Assembly: GCA_016617855.1 (NCBI GenBank)
Contig: JAECUM010006784.1
Coordinates: 22,518 to 86,517 of the forward strand
Source: Megalonaias nervosa
Taxonomy: Eukaryota > Mollusca > Bivalvia > Unionida > Unionidae
DNA length: 64,000 nt
Reading direction: 5' to 3'
The stretch's first letter is position 1. Each line of letters opens with the position of its first letter. Shown one piece after another: positions 13,616 to 26,988 of the stretch. The position numbers and the translations under genes were made by a program. Below the pieces are notes generated by a model, which ran no database searches, was not told the origin of the DNA, and was given only the letters and a program-made list of their open reading frames with translations.

Positions 13616-14409
13616 GGGTCCTTTTGAAATCTTGGAAAAGAAAACCCAACACTTGACCTGGTCGGGCCCTGGGCTGACTAAATCCGCCTTTATCAGTGGC
13701 TTGTGTATGTAACCAAATATATGGTGACATCATAAGTAGAATCCAACGTCATGACATAAACTTATCTTATGTGTCACTTTCGAGGATAAAGTCAACATTA
13801 TGCACACTGGAATTACAGTCTTGCTGCAGACGGTGTATTTCAGTTTTTGATCCAAAATGATTCCTTTAAAACTTATATGTTTCATATACCAATCTAAATG
13901 ATTTTTAATGTGCACCTCTTCAATCTATAACTGTACAATCACATAAAGATTAATTATTTGTATTAATATGTTTTGCTATATGATCGTCATATATGATTCT
14001 TCGGATTTTAGAAAGATTCAGTTGTATTTTTTAGATAAAAAAAAGCTCCTGTCTGGCCGTTTTTCCCAGCTCTTTACGGATAATAGATTAAGTCTGTAAG
14101 GCAATAAAATTTGTATTCCTTCCTGTCTGTCCCGTAAAGAAACGCTGAATTTCATCGAATATTCAGAAATTGTTCAATCTTTCCACAAGGTCAAGAACCA
14201 TTATGCTTTTTATTTCGAACTTCTTGGTTGTGTTTCTTGTGGGCTAAATTGCCCCTTACGTTGCTGTCTGGTTTGAAAATCAGAAGTGGTGGAATTGGGG
14301 AGATTCGTTTTAGTCGCCCTGACTGATGAAGAGTTTTAATTTTTTTTTTAATATTGAATGTATACTGTCAAAACAAGCATCACACATACATTTAACAAGA
14401 TTTTATTTT

Positions 14410-15300
14410 TCAAGAGGTTGTTCTTATCCAACGCATCAACCTTGCCGTTCTGTCAAATACGACACAACCGACTGGGACTCAGTTGAGATGTTTCATAAAT
14501 CGCTTGACGTTGCTGCGACAATGTACCCAACAACAGCTCTCCTCTTCCGCAGAGATAATTATGACCAACGATTATATGCCCGAGTTTTCCGTGGCCACAC
14601 ATTGCTGGATCAGTAATGTCCCTTTGGGACTGATGCCCGAGTTCGTACATTAGAGCGTACAGAGGAGCCGTAAACGGCGCATGCAATCTACAGCAGCAAA
14701 TTTTCCACGGCAAAACAAAAATTCCGGTTCTGCTTTTTTAACCTGCGCAGGTAAGATGGTTACATCATCATGCAAGGGTCGCTAATAATATGGAATAAAA
14801 TGCGCGACGTTTCGGCTGGGCCAGCTACAGTTTACTGACTATCTGAAATTTATCGATTCCAGGTTTGACAAACTCGTGAGCAACCGTGCAACAGTAAGCG
14901 ATGATCGTTTTACAATCACTCGTCGATACGGTGGCGCCACTAATGAAAGTTCCAAGTTTGCCTTGCTCACTGGTAAAGGAATCTATCTGTGGGAGTACCT
15001 GAGCGACTGGGACAAACTTGGTTGCCACCCATTCATTGCTGTCTCGCGAAGGTATTTCTGCCAACGACTACACGCACACGAATAATGTCTAGTCCGCGTT
15101 TCGTTGCAACAGTCTCGGTAACTACCACGATCTGTACACGGATGGTTTGCTGCTCGCTGATGTCTTTCGAGACTTTTCGTGAAACAGCCTTGTGCGTGTA
15201 CAATCTTGACTCCCCTGTCCCAAACAGCTCCACCATGTATACTCCTACAACTTGTAACGTGGGCAATCTTGCAACTAATAAGTCAACTGGAAAACTCTAA
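14410..15300 (+). pseudogene. Decayed Polinton-type PolB fragment
   Basis: Pieces of a protein-primed family-B DNA polymerase survive in several plus-strand frames. About 14653-14736 encodes YRGAVNGACNLQQQIFHG, which matches the zinc/endonuclease-VII-like segment seen inside Polinton polymerases. About 14838-15060 encodes a FIDS...DKLVSN block followed by an LLTGKGIYLWEYL block, both typical of the region before the palm. About 15105-15180 encodes NYHDLYTDGLLLADVF, the conserved YHDLYLxTDVLLLADVF segment. The block order is right, but frames change between blocks and stops interrupt them, so it cannot be functional. The copy is older and different in sequence from the polymerase at 44-48 kb. 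Palm motifs are not visible downstream. Confidence 0.72.
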
Positions 15301-15859
15301 ACGTCAAACGTGGACATCAACGATGTTCGTTTGAAGCCCCCAAAAGGGCCAGCGTCGATAGTCTTTATCCAAAATGTGTCAACGATGATGATGCTGCGTT
15401 GCTAACAGCAATACCCTCAAGAGCACGTGTAGTAAATTAATTTACAGAATACATAGAACAGCTGACTTACGAAGACAGAGAAAACTCGCGCCATAATAAC
15501 AAATGGTCGAATTACTTTTACTAACGTGGATTGCTTTAATAAACTAAAATCCCACATCTTAAAGGCGCGTGAATCCAGTTCGTATTTGTTGATCATATCC
15601 GTTTTATTGACAGTATTAATCAACAAATAACATTGCACACGAGTAATAATGCGTATCAGTATTACAAAATCTTTCATATATACGACATCGATATCGTTGC
15701 TTGCTAGAGATGAAATTCAGTTCGATGCATTGTATATATATCAGGAATGGCACTTGACCGTCTTTGGTGTTTGTGTTTAAGATTTGTTACTACATATGCG
15801 TAATGGATTCTAAACGCGGTTATGATGTTGCGGAATGAACGGAGAGGATGTAAAATCGG

Positions 15860-16177
15860 ATGATACGGAATGCTAACATCGGTGCCAATTTTGTTCCACT
15901 TCTTGATGCATATCTGTGTGAATACGGAGTTATCAGACCCTCATATACACTCAAACGTTACTTACACGAGGGCTATTCTGAACTTCTCGCGGCGGCGCAA
16001 AGCAGTCTCAGCAAAATTACCATGCTGTACTCGATCGCCATCGAAGATACAACAATTAGTATGGGTGAGTTTCAAATGGTTTTGGTTGAAATGGAAAACC
16101 ACCGACATATCTGCGCACAGATAAAGTCATCCGGCAAAACCTCCACGGAAAACTTCGCTTCCCCAATGGGAGAATAA
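15860..16177 (+). other. Open frame next to PolB remnant, unrecognised
   Basis: A frame of 105 codons with protein-like composition. It has a helical-looking centre and a C-terminal block including EMENHRHICAQIKSSGKTS. It lies about 560 bp downstream of the decayed polymerase, on the same strand, so it may be another gene remnant of the same ancient element. I cannot name a family. It might also be chance. Confidence 0.3.
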
Positions 16178-17569
16178 TTTCCTTTTGAAACGTAAAAAAG
16201 TATTTAAATGCCAAGAAAACTAGCAGATCTTACACGTCAAATTATTAAGGAAATGCAACACCTGCATTGTTCCATTCTTGCAAAAGGACTCCATGACATA
16301 TATGGAATCAGCTCGACTGGACTGTATAAGATATTGAATGCTCTCAAATATTGTCCAGCGTTTAAAATATATGGTATCAACCATAAAGATGTACAGTCTA
16401 TAATTTAGATTATTAAGTCAGTAAAACAGCTGATATCTAGAAAGAAAAAAAAAGTACAGTCCATGGATGTACTCGATATCACATGTGTATAGACGTACGA
16501 TGTGGGTTTTTTTCTTTCTTTAACCGTGTTTTCCAATCATCTTTCCATTTACATCGTTGTATTTTTTTCTGGACGTACTTTTACTTCATGATTTGGAAAG
16601 AAAACTTGATAATCCAATAAAATTACAGAAAAGATAGCTCTAATTAGTAAACACAAGTAATGAGTCGTTTTATCAACAATTTAAACATATTTTACTGATT
16701 TTCTTTTCTGGTTATTATTTGGTAAAATATTCTATAATCTCAATATACATTGGTTACATCTAGATGCGCGGGATTGTTATATGAAGGATACGTCATCAAT
16801 GACGCATTGCATTTTGACATAGAAAGGAACGCTGTTATATAATTAGCGCTAATATATCAGCATCCATTGTACCTTTAGGGATGCACCATTAAATTTTCAT
16901 GGGGGGGGGGAGAATGACCGGGATTTTCTTTTGGGCTGGGAGATTTTAATTTTTTCCCTTCTCCATAATTTGTTTATTCAACTAATATAATGGATAAAAT
17001 TAGTTGTTTTGTTTCTATTCTTCAGAGCAAGAATATTTTTGAAGTAAATTGAGTGTGGAATTTTTTTTCTCAAAACAATCCCATGATGCCCCCTATCCAA
17101 CAAAATAATTGGTCGATCCCTTAGCAGCTGTACAAGAAGACAAAAAATATTAATTAGCCATTTTTGTTGTCTGTGTGACATCAAAACAATTTTTCCTACC
17201 CAGGTTTTACATTTACTTCCTTCTGGTGGATGTGATCTGAATACTGGGACAGATGTTTCACTTCCGGTCATCGATTTTGACAGCATCCTGAGAATATTGG
17301 CTGGAACTGCCCACGTGTTGGAGTCAATTGAGAACAACCTTAAGCAAATTCAGTACTGTTAGTAAATGCAATGCGGATCCTACTGAGGTTTCAGAATCAT
17401 TTATCACCATGTAAAGTTTTTGAAGATGTATTCATAAAATTCTTTTTTACCGTACGTTCATGTAATAGAATTGTTTATCCTATTGTTGATTTCTTTCCAC
17501 AATTCCTTTGCTGCCTGTTACTATATGTGCAGTCTCTTATATATGTTTTTATGCCCTGGTTCAAAGGTA

Positions 17570-17572
<3 letters not shown>
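16178..17572. other. Anonymous non-coding DNA
   Basis: Two short open frames (16208-16408 plus, 16978-17337 minus) show no recognisable motif. A G-run occurs at about 16901. Otherwise I see nothing. Confidence 0.5.
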
Positions 17573-17606
<34 letters not shown>

Positions 17607-18000
17607 AACTACATTAAAAATCAATCCCGAAATTAAACAAATAAATGTAGGACTTATATTGTAGTGGTAAATGTGTGTCGAGCGTATGCAGGTAATGAAA
17701 TAGGTTAGATGGGTTACAAAGTAGTCAGATAGATAGGTAGCTAGCTAGATAGCTAGATAGATAGATTGATAGATTTGTTGATTGATTGATTGAAAGGTAT
17801 GTAATTTATGTAATTGCCAAAAATAATTAAAAAAATAAAATTAATATAAACTGTGAAAGAAATAGTAAACAAGAAATGTGACTTAAGATGAGATGTATAT
17901 GAATTTGATGTAAGTGTCCAAAAAAATTAAGTCTGTGATGGATGGATGGACTGACGGACAGACAGACACTGACAGACAGACAGACAGACAGACAGATGAA
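17573..18000. repeat. Cluster of ATT, GATA, GATT and GACA microsatellites
   Basis: (ATT)n lies at 17573-17605. AGATAG/GATT-type tetranucleotides lie at about 17727-17795. GGAT and GACA-type repeats, including about nine GACA units, lie at 17938-17996. The segments between them are AT-rich and gene-free. Confidence 0.9.
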
Positions 18001-18002
18001 TA

Positions 18003-18154
18003 GAATCTATGTGGGGTTAGGACCGAGACAAGGAAATCCCAGTCAAGGGATTATATTATTTGTCTCCCCACAAGGCATAGCCTCGCTGGGAGGCAAATAA
18101 TGTAATCCCGCGACTGGGATTTCCTTGTCTTGGTACAAACACCGTCATAGATTG
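18003..18154. repeat. 150-bp imperfect palindrome (MITE-like)
   Basis: The left arm (about 18003-18068) and right arm (about 18087-18154) are inverted copies: AATCTATG at the outside, AGACAAGGAAATCCCAGTC in the middle and ATTATTTG-CTCCC next to an 18-base loop. A few mismatches are present. It encodes nothing and looks like a small foldback or MITE unit, or a stem-loop transcript. Confidence 0.85.
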
Positions 18155-19085
18155 TTTTTCTCACCCACTTTTTTTCCAACTAAATTAAAATAACCCTGCA
18201 CCCTTGCAATTTAGTTAGCAGATTTAAAACACAGTATTCATCAGGTACTATTATTGCTTGTCACTCCGTATAAAAGTCATCAGGTTTACTCTTTTATGAA
18301 AAGCTGAATAATTATCTAAGTGGAATCTAGTTACATATGCCGCTCTGAGAAAAAGGGGGAAAAAGTAAAGAAAAAGTTATAATTTGTTATATGTTGGAAG
18401 TATTGAGCAATGAGCGTCTCGAGCCACGTGCTTTTGTTTATACTGCGCATCAAGACGAATATGTTAATGAGGGCAATGGAGTGACATGTCGACCCTAAGT
18501 ACACAAGTTCTACGCATGAGAAAATAGAAACATAAAATCATTTGATATTAATACTGTATTATCATACTTAATCGATGGATGTCATATAAATTGGCAATAA
18601 ATAATTAATCTTTCATACGGTTAAGTTTAAACTTTCATCAGTTCTAATTTGGAAAACGTTCAATGGCAGGCAACGGCATGATACTGTGCAGTACAATATG
18701 TGTACTGGGTACAGTTCTAACGAAGAGTGTAGTGATATCAGGATATTTCTAATTCATGACTTTCTTGGAAATTTATATTTCTGTCCTGCAAGTATTGCTA
18801 TCACTAGTATAATGATACTCTACATGAAATATTTTTGTGCAATATCATGTGGACTGATGAATGAACCACTCTGGTTGGTAAGTGTATGAGTTTTCATTTC
18901 CAACTGCATTATTATATTTGATTTAACTGGGGCGGATTGTGGGTGTTCGACAAAGTTAGAAGAAAGCAATTTGACATAACACATTTCTGGTTTCTGCCAG
19001 CTTTGCAGTAGCACTTGAGTTTGATTTTGTGTGGCCACTGATGTGTATTGCCTGTGTGTCTGGAGCTCTATCAAATAGATCGACT

Positions 19086-20000
<915 letters not shown>

Positions 20001-20135
20001 CAACTGGTGGCCGAGTGGTCAAAGGCGTTCGCTTTTACAGATCACTAACAACTCTCCTTTGTCCGCATGGGTTCGAGTCTCGGTTCGGCCAAAGTGGGAT
20101 GTGAGAAAGCTTGCCAGTAGCTTGCACGCAACTAA
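20001..20135 (+). repeat. tRNA-derived SINE, 5-prime part
   Basis: The block starts with a Leu/Ser-tRNA-like head: GTGGCCGAGTGGTCAAAGGC (A-box region) and, about 55 bp later, GGGTTCGAGTCTCGG (B-box region). It continues into GAGAAAGCTTGCCAGTAGCTT, which recurs inverted at 36.6 kb and 40.5 kb. The head does not fold into a complete tRNA with a paired acceptor stem, so it is a SINE rather than a tRNA gene. Confidence 0.8.
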
Positions 20136-20364
20136 TCATGCTGAACAGCATGACGTCTGCTTTAGTAACTGGCTAATTATTTCGTTTGAGAAATACCATC
20201 CCAACACCGACTTCCCAGCATCAAACAAATAATCACTCAAATCTGAAAAGGATATAAACATAGATGTACATACAATTAGCGTAAAGGTTAGGAATTTTAC
20301 AACATAATTAAATTTAATGGTGGCATGTATACATTGTACTGACGACACTGATGAAGGTATGACT

Positions 20365-20616
20365 CATGGAACGTTGGTTGACTGTTTTAAACGGCACTTT
20401 TAACACATTATTGACTCGTGGAACGTTGGCTGACTTTTATTAACGGCATTTTTAGCGCATTATTGGTCATATTATGTCGACGGAATGGTAGCTAAGTATC
20501 TTTCCCAAGGAAACAACGAGGCAATCGATCCCGGGCTGGACTGGGCGGGTTTCGAACCCATGACCCTTTGCATTATGAGTCCGGTGTTATAATACCAAAC
20601 GAGCCACCATGGTTCT
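20365..20616 (-). repeat. tRNA-derived SINE, minus strand
   Basis: Read on the minus strand, the head is ACCATGGTGGCTCGTTTGGT with a B-box-like GGGTTCGAAACCCG. The body runs into a tail containing AACGGCATTTTTAGCGCATT. The tail is duplicated (two copies of GGAACGTTGG...AACGGCA about 46 bp apart at 20370-20460). No protein is encoded. Confidence 0.75.
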
Positions 20617-20911
20617 CCTATGAAACGGTGAAATTGCATGGAGTTCTTTGAATTCACATGTATTTCAATGTTTGTTTCAGATGATATCAATTGATCAGGG
20701 ACATTATGCATATTACAAACACATTATACACTATAAAGTACATCATGCTAGAAAATGTGCATTTGAATTATAACACTAATTTGTCTTAGTTACCAGCTGA
20801 ATAATGGTTCCCACTATTCCCATATCAACATAAATGTTTCGTTGCTCTCAGATTTGATTGCAATATATTTTTTCCAAATTACAGTGGTTTAAGAAAAACG
20901 TTCAACCCCTC

Positions 20912-22230
20912 TTATCCACGCACAACTTTTCTTATGTTACATATATAGATGCAATATTTGGTTAGAAGAAAACAAAAATACATTGGTTGCTCATATATTA
21001 CATCTGCAGTCGTATCTCCCAATATTATAGTCTTTTCCCTTGGCACAGTATCTATTTTCACTTTATTCCAAATCCAGTGGGACACATCATTCCACAGCCT
21101 GTTCGTCACATCACATTCCCAAAACACATACAATATTGTTTCCGGTAAAGTTTTACAAAAAGTACATTTATCGGTCTCCGATAATTGTATTTTATGGAAA
21201 AGCGAATTCATTGTCAAAATTCTCTGAGTAACACGAAAAATTAAAACTATTGCAATTTTGAATTTCTTGTTATTTTAAAACGTTTAGTATATATTTCAAG
21301 ATACACATATCTATATTCAAACTGAAAGTTTCATTCCATTTCCTTTCACTAGCTGATTTAACATCCGATTTCAAGAGCGGTTTGTAAAAGTATTTACATT
21401 CTTTATTATCATGAAAGAAAATGGAAATGGATAGATGGAAATGGATAAACCGGTGTCATTATATCTAACTGCAACTTTGACATAAAAACTTGACACATTG
21501 AATTATACCTTGAAAATAAGGAAATTCGTGTTGAGATCATATTTAGCTTTCAAACTATCAAAATCAGCAGTCGTGTTTTGCTCTTTAAGCGTATCACAAA
21601 TATAAATTACATTATGTTCAAACCTTTTCTTATAGAAAACTGGTACTTTTTTCACCCTTATAAATTTATTCACCCATAAATTTACTTTCATAAGATCTTC
21701 TCCTGGCCGGGGTATATTTGCCTCTATTAACAGTTTCCAAACCAGTAAAACATCTCGCCAAAATGCATATTTTATCTTTTGGGCCAATGTCATTACATTT
21801 TCACTTCCTAATAAGAACACGTACTTAATCTCACATATTTCATACTTAAACAAACTGACAAATTTTCGATCAGATAGAAGAATTCTTCGAATCCATGTTG
21901 TTTTCAAAGCTAATATAAATTTATCAGCTTCTATCATTACCAAGCCACCTTTAGAAAGAATTTGATGCATAGTCTTTCTTTTAACTTTATCCTCTTTTGA
22001 TTTTCAAATAAAGTTGAAAAATAATTCATGTAATTCCCGAATAAAATTTTGCGGAAGGTTTGGTAACGAGATGAACAAAATGATTAAGGTTTGGAATAAT
22101 TAAAGTTTTCTGAACTGTTATTTTACTAAGGATCGCTTTTTCCAATGTTTTAAACAATTTTTAATCATTTCTATTTTATTTTCGAAATTCATCTTTACCA
22201 TTTTATCTAATTCCACCTAAAACTTAATGG
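20912..22230 (-). pseudogene. L1-like LINE ORF2, 3-prime remnant
   Basis: The minus strand holds the end of a non-LTR retrotransposon reverse-transcriptase ORF. Around 21990-22230 a broken frame carries the L1-type FENKI...CLKHWKKRSL block and a LPNLPQNFIRELHE-like block. The frame at 21503-21970 begins QILSKGGLVMIEADKFILAL and TWIRRI, the hallmark post-RT region of L1-like elements. The frame at 20912-21217 carries a CTFC...ET...FWEC...W motif, the zinc-binding tail of such RTs. The pieces lie in order but in different frames. The RT catalytic FADD-type motif lies outside the copied part, so this is a 5-prime-truncated dead copy. Confidence 0.85.
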
Positions 22231-22981
22231 GAAAATGATCTTAATTCCACCGAAAACTTTATGGGTATATGATGCAAATTCAGTCACTCGTTTAACTAAA
22301 ATTTCCTATCTTTTCTTGTTGTATTTTAGGTTTTGAAAAAAGCTGTCACTGAAATCGGGAGACAGTTCATTGTATTGGTAATTTCTCCTTCGTCCTTTCT
22401 CGTACATGTATGCAGGCAGGGATGCACATATATGCAGATGTATATGGGTATAGATAAATGCGTATATATGCGCATACGATTTTTTTTAGTACATGAGTAT
22501 GACTGTTTATGCATGCTCTTATATTAATTTGTGTACAATTACTAACATTGTCATATATATCTTGAAATTATTAATGCAAACGATTTCTTCTTCTATTCAA
22601 AAGATTCTCTCTTCCTTCCCTCTTACCTTCCATCTTCCCCTTGCTTTTTTTCTGGTATAAATAATTTACTAACATAAACGTATTACAGGCATGTAGTATT
22701 TGTCTCTACGTCAATAAAAAAAATTTCTCCTTCGTCCGTTGATTCATAGTGATTCTTGTTATTATTTCTCTGTAAACTTATATTTTCAGCAGCATCTCGT
22801 TTATCTTTGCTTACAGCTAAACTGAATCACTTTTGCTTAAGAAAAAGTCTTCGGTGTAATGGGGACGTTTTTATTTTTAATTTTGTTTAAGTTTTATTTT
22901 TATCGCACGAGAATATTAACAGTATTTTACCCCAGGCTGCCGGATCCAAACAATTTGGTAAATATAGATGAAACATTGATT
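22231..22981. other. Anonymous non-coding DNA
   Basis: AT-rich. A short block near 22205-22275 repeats AATTCCACC(T/G)AAAACTT(A/T)ATGGG twice. I see no gene. Confidence 0.5.
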
Positions 22982-23282
22982 ATCAAAACAAGTCCCTCGA
23001 GGAAGCAGACATAATCAAAACAAGTCCCTCGAGGAAGCAGACATAATCAAAACATGTCGCTTTGAGGAAGCACTCGTAATCACAGCTTGTCGTCTCCATA
23101 AACCAGTCATAATCAAGCCATTTCGCCTCCAGAAGCAGTCATAATCAAGCCATTTCGCCTCCAGAAGCAGTCATAATCAAGCCATGTCGCCTCCAGGAAG
23201 CAGTCATTATCAAGTCATGTCACCTCGAGGAAGCAGTCATTATCAAGCCATGTCACCTCGAGGAAGCAGTCATGATCAAAGC
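22982..23282. repeat. Minisatellite, about 32-bp unit
   Basis: About nine copies of a 32-bp unit of the type AATCAAGCCATGTCGCCTCCAGGAAGCAGTCAT. The first two copies are identical and the later copies fall into subfamilies (CTCGAGG and CCTCCAG variants). Confidence 0.92.
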
Positions 23283-23644
23283 ATAACTAAAAATCGTTTA
23301 CAGACTATGTGTATTTAAATTTACTTCCGGATATGTTAGATTCCTTTCCTTGAAATGTGCGCGAAAAGTTTTATAATTTTTTAAATGAACTAAAAAGTAT
23401 GTATGTAAAAGTTTGTAACAACAAAGTATATTTGTACCAATGTTAATTTGCCAAACATAAACTTCTAGTTATATACTGTATTTGAGGAAACTTGGACGCA
23501 TGAAAACACTGTTTCAAAGAAATAAAGCTTGATTTCATAGTCTAACCTTAATTTAATTTCTTAAAGGCAAATGCTCTAAATGTGTCATCTTGAAGGATGA
23601 AACTAGGCTAAATTAAACAAACAGACGGGTAGCAAGAGATCTCC

Positions 23645-23875
23645 TTGCTTGTGCCATTTATGTACCTAGATTTGATTAATATTATAAAGATTGGACAGAG
23701 ATCCATACATCTTGCCTGTGCCAGAGGGAAAACTGTAACAGATGATAGTACGTATATTTCCAAATGTCCGAGGTGCTTAAGACTTCATGTAATGGCCCAA
23801 ACCATGTGTTTCAGGTGTAGATGTATGCATTTTGACACTCCTGCAAAAATAGCGGACACGGTCAGTTTGGAGTAA
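23645..23875 (+). other. Cysteine-rich open frame, unrecognised
   Basis: A frame of 76 codons with a suggestive block CPRCLRLHVMAQTMCFRCRC, two CxxC/CxC pairs that could bind zinc. No convincing start context or splice sites define a gene, and I know of no match. It could be the last exon of a host gene or chance. Confidence 0.2.
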
Positions 23876-24536
23876 CACCATCCCCCACCTCATAAGATAG
23901 ATGTTACATACTTCCAGTCTGCAGTATGCCTCTAAACAGTATGTTGTTGTTTTTTTTTACTGTCGATAATTAGTACAATCAGGTTTTCCCGTCAGGCATG
24001 ATTCCTTATTTGGAAGAGATATGAAGATTTGTTTAACCGCGACAAGTTCGCCCTCCCGGAACACGACTTGCTCTGAGTACGCAAATCTTCACATCTACCT
24101 CTGACAAGGACCTTTAATGTATAATGTAAAATTAGGATGTCCAGGTTATATGAGGCCACGTTGAATGAAATAGCGACAGATAATCGACAGATAATACAGG
24201 GACAACAAGATGAATCACTTCATCGAAATGTCCAGTTATCTTGAGCTCCTCTCGAGTCAAGTCGATGATAAAAACGTGATATCAAAAGCCTTTGATGACA
24301 GTACAAATAGGAGTATTATATCAAAACAATGCTCTCGTTTTGTTGAAGAGGGTATCTCAGTTACGCTACTCCTTGAATATACATAATTTCCTTATGGAAG
24401 GGTGCAGAATAACGCCCACTGATTAGCAGAGTAAATGGATTTTACGGACTGTTTGATATTTTGTGAAACAAAAGTCAAATATCCGAAACAGTTTTATTGG
24501 TCCATGTAATTCCACTCTTCAGACACGTCTCAACAC

Positions 24537-24735
24537 AGACAAGTTGGTTGGTTTTTCACGGCACTTTTAACACATTATTTGCTATATCATACCTAGAAAA
24601 TGGTGGCAATATATTTTTTTTTACCAAGGATGCACTGCGACAGCCGACATGCCCTGGCCTGGGCAGGTATTCAAACAGCGACCCTCGAATTACGAGTCTG
24701 ACGCGTAACAAACTGAGCTACCTGGCTTCTCAATG
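24537..24735 (-). repeat. tRNA-derived SINE, minus strand
   Basis: On the minus strand the head begins GAAGCCAGGTAGCTCAGTTTG (A-box-like) and continues to a degenerate B-box, GTTTGAATACCTGCCC. The tail on the plus strand reads TTTTTCACGGCACTTTTAACACATTA, the same tail type as the SINE at 20.4 kb. The overlapping open frame is incidental. Confidence 0.75.
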
Positions 24736-24865
24736 ACAAAAAAAAGTTTACAATCATCAAAATTTTCTTTGAGCTCAAAATGCGATATTTTCTTTATCTA
24801 ACATTAGCAACAATAATAAAAACACCTGAATGTTTTCTAAATCAGTTCTTTTTAAAGCTTCGGTA

Positions 24866-24920
24866 AAGTATGTATGTATGTATGTATGTATGTATGTATG
24901 TATGTATGTATGTATGTATT
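24866..24920. repeat. (ATGT)n microsatellite
   Basis: About thirteen perfect tetranucleotide units. Confidence 0.97.
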
Positions 24921-25084
24921 CATTAGCGTTTAAAGGTACATCAATTACCATATATTGCTAATTAAAAGTAAAGTTCTAAGAGGTAATAATAAAGAATTGC
25001 ACACAAAACGTTATGAAATTATGCAACAGTAGAACCACTCTCGAACAAATTTCACCCCGGGTACTTCATAGCCTTTGATTTGGT

Positions 25085-25262
25085 TCGGAGCTTTATGTCA
25101 CAGCAACACAAACTGATTATTTAGTATCGAGGCAATTTGAATAAATTTGCTTTGCCCAAGGGCAGACTACGATAGCCGACCCGAGATGATCCTATCGTAG
25201 GATTCTGACCAGCAACGTTTCGATCGTGAGTCCAGCACGTTAACTATTCAGCCACCTTTTTA
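25085..25262 (-). repeat. tRNA-derived SINE, minus strand, diverged
   Basis: On the minus strand the head reads AAGGTGGCTGAATAGTTAACG with GTGCTGGACTCACGATCG, a tRNA-like A-box and anticodon region. The B-box is degenerate. It has the same general organisation as the SINEs at 20.4 and 24.6 kb but is more diverged. Confidence 0.6.
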
Positions 25263-25289
25263 TTATGAGGGATCTTGCTTTGTGTTCGT

Positions 25290-25528
25290 CCCCAATTCCT
25301 GTTACGTTTAAATGTTCTACCCATATTCCCGTTACGTTTTAATGTTTTACCCCAATTCCCGTTACGTTTACTTGCTCTACCATTATCCCGTTAAGTTTAC
25401 ATGCTCTACCCCTATTTCAGCTACTTTTAAATGTTCCACCCCTATTCCTATTACATTTCAATGTCCTAACCCTATACCCGTAATGTTTAAATGCTGCGTC
25501 CCTAATCACGTTACGCATAAATGCTCTC
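25290..25528. repeat. 30-bp minisatellite, eight copies
   Basis: Eight copies of a 30-bp unit of the form CCCTATTCCCGTTACGTTTAAATGCTCTA. Because 30 is a multiple of three, one frame stays open and translates as a ten-residue repeat. I treat it as a tandem repeat, not a gene. Confidence 0.92.
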
Positions 25529-26461
25529 TTTCAGGGGATTTTATTTGCTTCTCAAAGAAAAAAATAGGAAACTCCATCATCGGTCGCTGCAGTTACTATC
25601 ATTTAAGGCATTTTGCGTTAAATATTCCTACATGTATTATATATCCAGGTCTTTAAATTACTTAATCAAAGAAATGGCTTTAAATTTCTACCCAGTTTGG
25701 AATGCAAAGGTGGGTACGGCTTCTACAACGATTATCTTAATAAATCTCCTTCAACTTAATGTAAAGGGCATCTATTATTATTAAACTACTTCCATTGGAC
25801 GGGATTTAAATTCACGTTAAGATATCGCCTCCAAGATTTTCACCGTAATTGCGATCCACTTACTCAAGTACAGGGTGGGTATTATCAGATATGATTACAA
25901 AGAATGAAAACAAAAAGTTGCAGACAATTTATTGGGCAACACCCGGATTTAGTCTGAAAAACGCCCACATATGCTCGGTAACACCTGCAGTTGCCGTCCG
26001 CCGACTCGGGTAAAAAAGGACGGCTTAGATGATACCAACAGAAAGCTAGAGTCGACATTGGATTGGATGACTTGATGCAATCTAGGTGCACAGATAACGC
26101 AGTGACAATCCTGTGTTGAATAATTAAAATCTATGCTCAGTGATAGCAATAAACTGTTTGACATCTACGTTCGGAGGGTGCTGATCAAGTTTATGTCCCC
26201 ACTTTGGTCATTAGTGTATCTATTAGTTACATTATATTAACTGCGAATAGATAAAACTGTTTGTGTACACTGGGTCTTTTTAAAGGCAATGAATGAATTC
26301 CGTTGGTTCTTATGTAATTTTATACAAAGGGTATAAAATTAATATTGAGTGTTCCGTATTTCTCAATCCATCTTTGATCAAAAAATGACCCGTGGTCACC
26401 GTTGAATGGATTTGTAGATATTGATCCTGTACACATATCCATTTCCACTACATAAATAAAG

Positions 26462-26502
<41 letters not shown>

Positions 26503-26988
26503 CAAAATTGTTTAGGTTAATACAAAAAGAGTAATCCGTTTTCTTTTGTCTCGCACTAAAACAACTGACAAATTCGAGTGTTTGTTTTCTCGAATTTAAA
26601 AATATGTAAAATATCCAAATGAAGAAAGCATTAATTATAAACAGTGCAGTGGATTCATTTTAATACTGACTATTAAATAGATGACAAAGGTGGGATTAAT
26701 ATAACAAGTCACAAGCTGACTAAATCGAAATACATCGTATTATTTAATCAGCTGTATATATTTCAAGTCAGATGATACATCGGCTTATTGTTCTGTTTTT
26801 CACATAACGTTACGGCCTTTGCAACAGTCTGTTTCTTGGCCTTGAGGCTTTTGAAATATTATGTCACAGTGTGGCGATCAATTTTTTATGAAGTTACGTT
26901 ACTACGCAAATAAAAACGTGAATATCCACGTTCCTCACAGCTCATACTGTAGCAGGATGAAGAATGGCTGGGACTGGATTTAGCCAAG
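25529..26988. other. Anonymous non-coding DNA
   Basis: Contains an (ATT)n microsatellite at about 26464-26500 and otherwise no recognisable structure. The short minus-strand open frames at 25.9-26.2 kb are not protein-like. Confidence 0.5.

Noticed and set aside
20001..20100. tRNA-Leu or tRNA-Ser gene
   Set aside because: It has A- and B-box similarity only; the same body sequence recurs elsewhere, so it is a SINE.
22982..23282. CRISPR array (regular repeats of about 32 bp)
   Set aside because: The units are contiguous without unique spacers, in a eukaryotic context; it is a minisatellite.
25312..25656. Open frame with a ten-residue repeat that looked like a repeat protein
   Set aside because: The 30-bp minisatellite unit is a multiple of three, which keeps the frame open without selection.
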